From: Bacteroidaceae bacterium
GTDB taxonomy: Bacteria; Bacteroidota; Bacteroidia; Bacteroidales; Bacteroidaceae
Assembly: GCA_017650105.1 (NCBI GenBank)
Contig: JAGCFO010000024.1
Coordinates: 37,322 to 101,321, forward strand
Reading direction: 5' to 3'
DNA length: 64,000 nt
The notes under the pieces were generated by a model that saw nothing but the letters and a program-made list of their open reading frames with translations, did no database searches and had not been told where the DNA came from. The translations under genes and the position numbers were made by a program. How positions within the stretch are numbered: the first letter of the stretch is position 1; every line of letters begins with the position of its first letter. Positions 61,026 to 64,000 of this stretch are shown here, in pieces.

Positions 61026-62828
61026 ATGAAAAGCTCCAAAACCGCCCATTCCATCGGGAAAAACCGTCAGCCATCCAGCTCCCGACGCTCTCAGGCTCCT
61101 CTCCTTATGCAACGATTGCGGAGTGGGCTTCGTTTCCCTATAGGCCATGCCTTCCGTCCGTTTTCTGCTGTCCTCTGCCTGCTGTCTGCCGCCTTTTTGT
61201 TCTCTTGCTTGCAGCCCTCGCCTGTAAGGGAGCAGCTCTCGAGGGCCGAGCAGGTGATGGAGACGGACTCCCGCGCTGCCGCTCTGGTGCTCGACAGCAT
61301 CGATGCCTCCACTCTGCGCGGGGAGGAGGCTGCGCTCTACGCCCTGCTCAAGACGCAGGCAGACTATAAGAGCCGCATACGCCTCACCTCCGACTCTCTT
61401 CCGCTGATAGCCACAGGCTACTACGGCACGCGTCGCAAGACAGAGCGTGCCGCCCTTTCGCAGTACTATCTCGGCTGTGCCTACGGCGACATGCATCGCG
61501 ACCTGGATGCCATCGACGCCCTGCTCCGTGCTACCACGCTCTTCCCCGACACCACAAACAAGTACTTCGCCTACAGCCTCTTCGAACTGGGATTAAAATA
61601 TATGAACCACCATATGCAGGAAGAGGCTATGGAGGCGTTCAAACGTTATCGTCTTTCCAAAGCATGCGATGGGGATTCTGTTAATATCGGCTATGTGGAT
61701 TATAACATGGGATTGGCTGCTGCTTATATGGGGCAGGACACCCTTTCTGATAGTCTTTTCCATTGTGTTATCAGAAACACTCAGTTGCCCTCATCATACC
61801 ATACCGCTACATATCATCAATTGGCGAAATTATATTATTATTATTTCAATAATCCAGCAGCATGGGACTATATTGAGAAATATATCCATCTCAAGGGAAG
61901 AGAAACGGGTGCTGTATCATTATTGAAAGCTGATATTCTTTCAGAAAAACAAGAGTTCTATCTAGCATACGAGAATTACAATAAAGCTCTGAATGATGGC
62001 GATGATATTTATACGCGATGTATGGTTTACAAAGGGTTGACAAAGACAGCCCTTCAATTGGGGCTGACGGATTCCCTTCAGTCTTATATGGACCACTATT
62101 CAGCTTTGCTGGATTCCATTTATAGCATCAGCCGTCAGGAAGAAATAGCCCGGATACAGGAAAGTCATGTTATTGAGCTTCACGACAAGGAACTGAAAGC
62201 ACGTCATATACGTTTTCTTTTGTGGGCAGGACTCTTGAGCATTATGTTTCTTACGGGAGCCATTATCACCTATCTACTTGCCGACCGAAGGCGAAAGAAC
62301 GAGAAGCTGAGATACGAGAAAGCCTTGGATGCCATCCGTCAGCGACAGGTGGAGCAGTTAGCGCAAGAAGAGCAGGAAGCTCCTGATGCCGCTGGATATG
62401 CAGAAGAACCCGACGAAGAACCTGACGGTTCTGAAAAGCCGGAAGGCTCTCTGTTTGTCACCATTCAGCGCGAGCGCATTGCGCTCTACCGACAGCAATA
62501 TGCAAAGAGTGAGTGGAATAGTTTCTTCAAATCTCGCCAAGCTGACATCAAGTTGGAGAAGAAGCTGGATTTGAGGCGTTCAGAAGCGTTGATGTTGTAT
62601 ATCGATGAACTCTTCTCTGAATTGTTCATTACTATGCTTAACGACAATCATGAGCTGACCAAAAACGACTTGGAATATTGTGCTATGGTAATGCTCGGAT
62701 TCAAGACAAGCCAAATGGCCTATTGTACGCAGGCTACGGTTCACTCCTACCACTGCCGTCATGGGAGAATGAAAGGAATACTTACAGAAGAGTGGTATCG
62801 GATTGTCTATGGCAAGGTAAAAAGCTGA
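61026..62828 (+). CDS. TPR-transmembrane-HTH regulator-like protein
   Basis: The 600-residue frame starts with a long polar region, then a lipoprotein-like signal (AVLCLLSAAFLFSC, Cys61). An alternative start at 61107 would give a normal signal length. Residues about 75-390 are helical repeats of TPR type. One membrane segment (FLLWAGLLSIMFLTGAIITYLL) follows, then a coiled, acidic linker. The C-terminal domain, with LTKNDLEYCAMVMLGFKTSQ followed by MAYCTQATVHSYHCRHGRMK, resembles a LuxR-type helix-turn-helix. The design suggests a sensor with a periplasmic TPR part and a cytoplasmic DNA-binding part. Base composition turns AT-rich from about 61590. Confidence 0.75.
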   Translation: MKSSKTAHSIGKNRQPSSSRRSQAPLLMQRLRSGLRFPIGHAFRPFSAVLCLLSAAFLFSCLQPSPVREQLSRAEQVMETDSRAAALVLDSIDASTLRGEEAALYALLKTQADYKSRIRLTSDSLPLIATGYYGTRRKTERAALSQYYLGCAYGDMHRDLDAIDALLRATTLFPDTTNKYFAYSLFELGLKYMNHHMQEEAMEAFKRYRLSKACDGDSVNIGYVDYNMGLAAAYMGQDTLSDSLFHCVIRNTQLPSSYHTATYHQLAKLYYYYFNNPAAWDYIEKYIHLKGRETGAVSLLKADILSEKQEFYLAYENYNKALNDGDDIYTRCMVYKGLTKTALQLGLTDSLQSYMDHYSALLDSIYSISRQEEIARIQESHVIELHDKELKARHIRFLLWAGLLSIMFLTGAIITYLLADRRRKNEKLRYEKALDAIRQRQVEQLAQEEQEAPDAAGYAEEPDEEPDGSEKPEGSLFVTIQRERIALYRQQYAKSEWNSFFKSRQADIKLEKKLDLRRSEALMLYIDELFSELFITMLNDNHELTKNDLEYCAMVMLGFKTSQMAYCTQATVHSYHCRHGRMKGILTEEWYRIVYGKVKS

Positions 62829-62895
62829 GCTGTTTTCCTTACTAAAGGTAATAGAATCCCGTAGTTTTTCGGGAAACAGGAAATAAAAAGAGGAG

Positions 62896-62952
62896 AAAAA
62901 CCTCTCGAATCGCCTCTCGTCACCCACGAGAGCCGAAACGAGAGGTTTTTTC
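62896..62952 (+). terminator. Nested terminator hairpin after the TPR-HTH gene
   Basis: Outer arms AAAAACCTCTCG and CGAGAGGTTTTTT enclose a second stem, CTCTCGT / ACGAGAG. A T-rich run follows. Confidence 0.8.
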
Positions 62953-62976
62953 TTTGGCTGTAAAAACGGCTCCATC

Positions 62977-62984
62977 TACTTTTG
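62977..62984 (+). promoter_or_regulatory. Predicted -7 box of the small membrane protein gene
   Basis: TACTTTTG lies 24 bases before the ATG at 63009. It could drive the three genes that follow. Confidence 0.45.
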
Positions 62985-63008
62985 TCCGCGTAACGAAACA
63001 ACCTCTTT

Positions 63009-63269
63009 ATGGACAAAGCAGACTTCACCTTTCTTATCGCATCATTTCTCTACATGATGTTTGCTCTGGCAGAGAGCATCGGCCTGCTACCGGATCCTGC
63101 CATTCTCGGCCTTGCCTTCACTTTCTTGTGGGGAATACTCTTTATCACCACAATGCTTAAGAGTCGGTTCTATCTTCAACGAACAGGCAATATCATGAAC
63201 ATTATCAGTCTTGTTCTCGCCTTGCTGGTGTTTATCCTATCTATTATTGTTTTTATTAAAAACCTTTAA
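63009..63269 (+). CDS. Small hypothetical membrane protein (86 aa)
   Basis: I do not recognise this protein. It has three hydrophobic segments: FTFLIASFLYMMFALAESIG, LGLAFTFLWGILFITTML and IMNIISLVLALLVFILSIIV. There is a short positively charged loop (KSRFYLQRTG) between the second and third. A promoter lies upstream and the DUF3244 gene starts 10 bases after its stop, so it may belong to the protease unit that follows. Confidence 0.65.
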   Translation: MDKADFTFLIASFLYMMFALAESIGLLPDPAILGLAFTFLWGILFITTMLKSRFYLQRTGNIMNIISLVLALLVFILSIIVFIKNL

Positions 63270-63279
63270 TTCATTTTCT

Positions 63280-63660
63280 ATGAAAAAGCTAAGTATTCTT
63301 TTTGGACTCCTGCTATTAGTCGCAGGAAATGTATGGTCACAACATGAAACGAATCTTCCTATGATGTGCCAAAGTGATTCACTTACTGGACCGCGATCCT
63401 CTGGTTCTTTCTTCCAAGTTACACTTGACGGTTCGGAGTTAATAGCAGACTTCTCGTCATCTACGCCTTCTCTGCTGCTCATCATTGACCAGAGCACCAA
63501 CCAAACAGTCTATTCCGATAGCTTTGCCTCCACCACGCAAGTCATCATCGACTTAGAGGATGAAGGCATCGGCGAAGGAAGCTATATGCTCCGCATCTAT
63601 GCCTTCGGCAAATGGTGGTGGGGAGAGTTTGTGTTGGAAGATGAAAAGAATGATATTTAA
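63280..63660 (+). CDS. Secreted DUF3244-like small protein
   Basis: The 126-residue protein has a signal peptide (ILFGLLLLVAGNVWS, cut before Gln21). The mature part of about 105 residues is rich in beta strands (SFFQVTLDGSELIADFSS, SYMLRIYAFGKWWWGEFVL), consistent with the immunoglobulin-like DUF3244 family of Bacteroidetes. Its function is unknown. It lies 16 bases before the start of a C10-type protease gene, and small beta proteins in that position are candidates for protease inhibitors or chaperones. The frame is open upstream, but the signal peptide fixes the start. Confidence 0.7.
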   Translation: MKKLSILFGLLLLVAGNVWSQHETNLPMMCQSDSLTGPRSSGSFFQVTLDGSELIADFSSSTPSLLLIIDQSTNQTVYSDSFASTTQVIIDLEDEGIGEGSYMLRIYAFGKWWWGEFVLEDEKNDI

Positions 63661-63676
63661 TTAAAAAAAAATCACA

Positions 63677-64000
63677 ATGAAAAAGATTATTTTAGCTATT
63701 TTTGCCATCGGTATGGCAATGGCATCGTGTAATCAAAACGAATGGGCGCAGGAAAAAGACTCCTCTTTTTCTTCAACTCGTTCGGATGAATGGGTGGTTG
63801 ACTATGAAGCTCTTGATACGGCATGCTTCGTAAGCGAGAGCGACATTGAAGCATACATACACTTCAAACAGTTGCTTGCTAAAGGGAAGGGAAAAGAGTT
63901 TGAAGTACTCGAAGTCGCTCCGTTGGGTTTAGACGATAGGACAACACTCTGCTATCTGCTCAACTATAACGAGGGCTGGGAAATAATAGCTGCCGACAAA
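63677..64000 (+). CDS. C10-type (streptopain-like) protease, N-terminal part, cut by window edge
   Basis: The first 108 codons are visible. A lipoprotein signal (ILAIFAIGMAMASC, Cys18) is followed by a propeptide-like region. Its block LCYLLNYNEGWEIIAADK resembles the Spi propeptide of C10 cysteine proteases such as streptopain and interpain. The catalytic cysteine and histidine lie beyond the window, so the family call rests on the propeptide only. It is downstream of the DUF3244 gene on the same strand. Confidence 0.6.
   Translation, partial: MKKIILAIFAIGMAMASCNQNEWAQEKDSSFSSTRSDEWVVDYEALDTACFVSESDIEAYIHFKQLLAKGKGKEFEVLEVAPLGLDDRTTLCYLLNYNEGWEIIAADK

Overview
The window is chromosomal DNA from a member of the Bacteroidales, probably Prevotellaceae-like, with roughly balanced GC content. 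Several things support this. Promoters are of the Bacteroidetes TTG-N19/20-TAnnTTTG type and clear Shine-Dalgarno sites are lacking. There is a giant SprA translocon gene (type IX secretion), a MurF-Alr fusion, a GSCFA protein, a BT_3928-type DoxX protein, a DUF3244 protein next to a C10-type protease, and many short lipoprotein signals. The species cannot be named from the sequence alone.

Layout. 1-3.4 kb (minus): lysS-gpsA-pgi (pgi cut by the window edge). 3.7-7.8 kb: a GH3 glycosidase facing an acyl-CoA ligase. 7.9-10 kb: two membrane LytTR regulators. 10-11.7 kb (minus): an ABC exporter. 12-20 kb: ruvA-sprA. 20.4 kb (minus): a probable small RNA. 20.6-25.3 kb (minus): dxs-trkA-trkH. 25.4-30.3 kb: GSCFA protein, murF-alr fusion and a GH105 hydrolase. 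30.3-37.3 kb: nadK (minus), then pdxJ-exbB-exbD-tonB-DJ-1-ispD-recG. 37.3-38.1 kb: a gene-poor stretch with tandem repeats. 38.1-42.8 kb: M23 peptidase, DUF1599, DoxX protein, tpiA, SPOR protein and folE. 42.9-48.5 kb: dnaG, a DUF5715 protein, xseB/xseA and mnmA. 48.7-52.9 kb: MATE pump, cytidylate-kinase-like protein, phosphodiesterase, small secreted protein and SGNH esterase. 53.2 kb: tRNA-Arg(CCG). 53.5-58.1 kb: tatA, a Tat-signal Gfo/Idh oxidoreductase, a DUF1080 lipoprotein, a sugar isomerase/epimerase lipoprotein and tatC. 58.3-60.9 kb: asnA, ung, pyrH. 61-64 kb: a TPR-transmembrane-HTH regulator, a small membrane protein, a DUF3244 protein and the start of a C10-type protease.

How the genes work together. 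Most of the window is housekeeping: cell wall, isoprenoid, cofactor, DNA repair and potassium uptake genes. The most coherent accessory unit is 53.5-58.1 kb. There both Tat components flank a Tat-dependent dehydrogenase and two exported enzymes of the 3-keto-glycoside type, which suggests a self-contained oxidise-eliminate-hydrate glycan pathway in the periplasm with its own exporter. The second notable feature is a family of at least twelve modular intergenic repeats built from a few short blocks: AAAAAATTTTTT, CCCTTCTTC, TTCTCC, CTCAAAG and CATATCGCGA. They are scattered between genes in every orientation and are absent from coding sequence. Further points of interest are a probable small RNA, an in-frame stop that shortens RecG, 21-bp and 22-bp tandem arrays after recG, and promoters placed so close to start codons that leaderless mRNAs are predicted.
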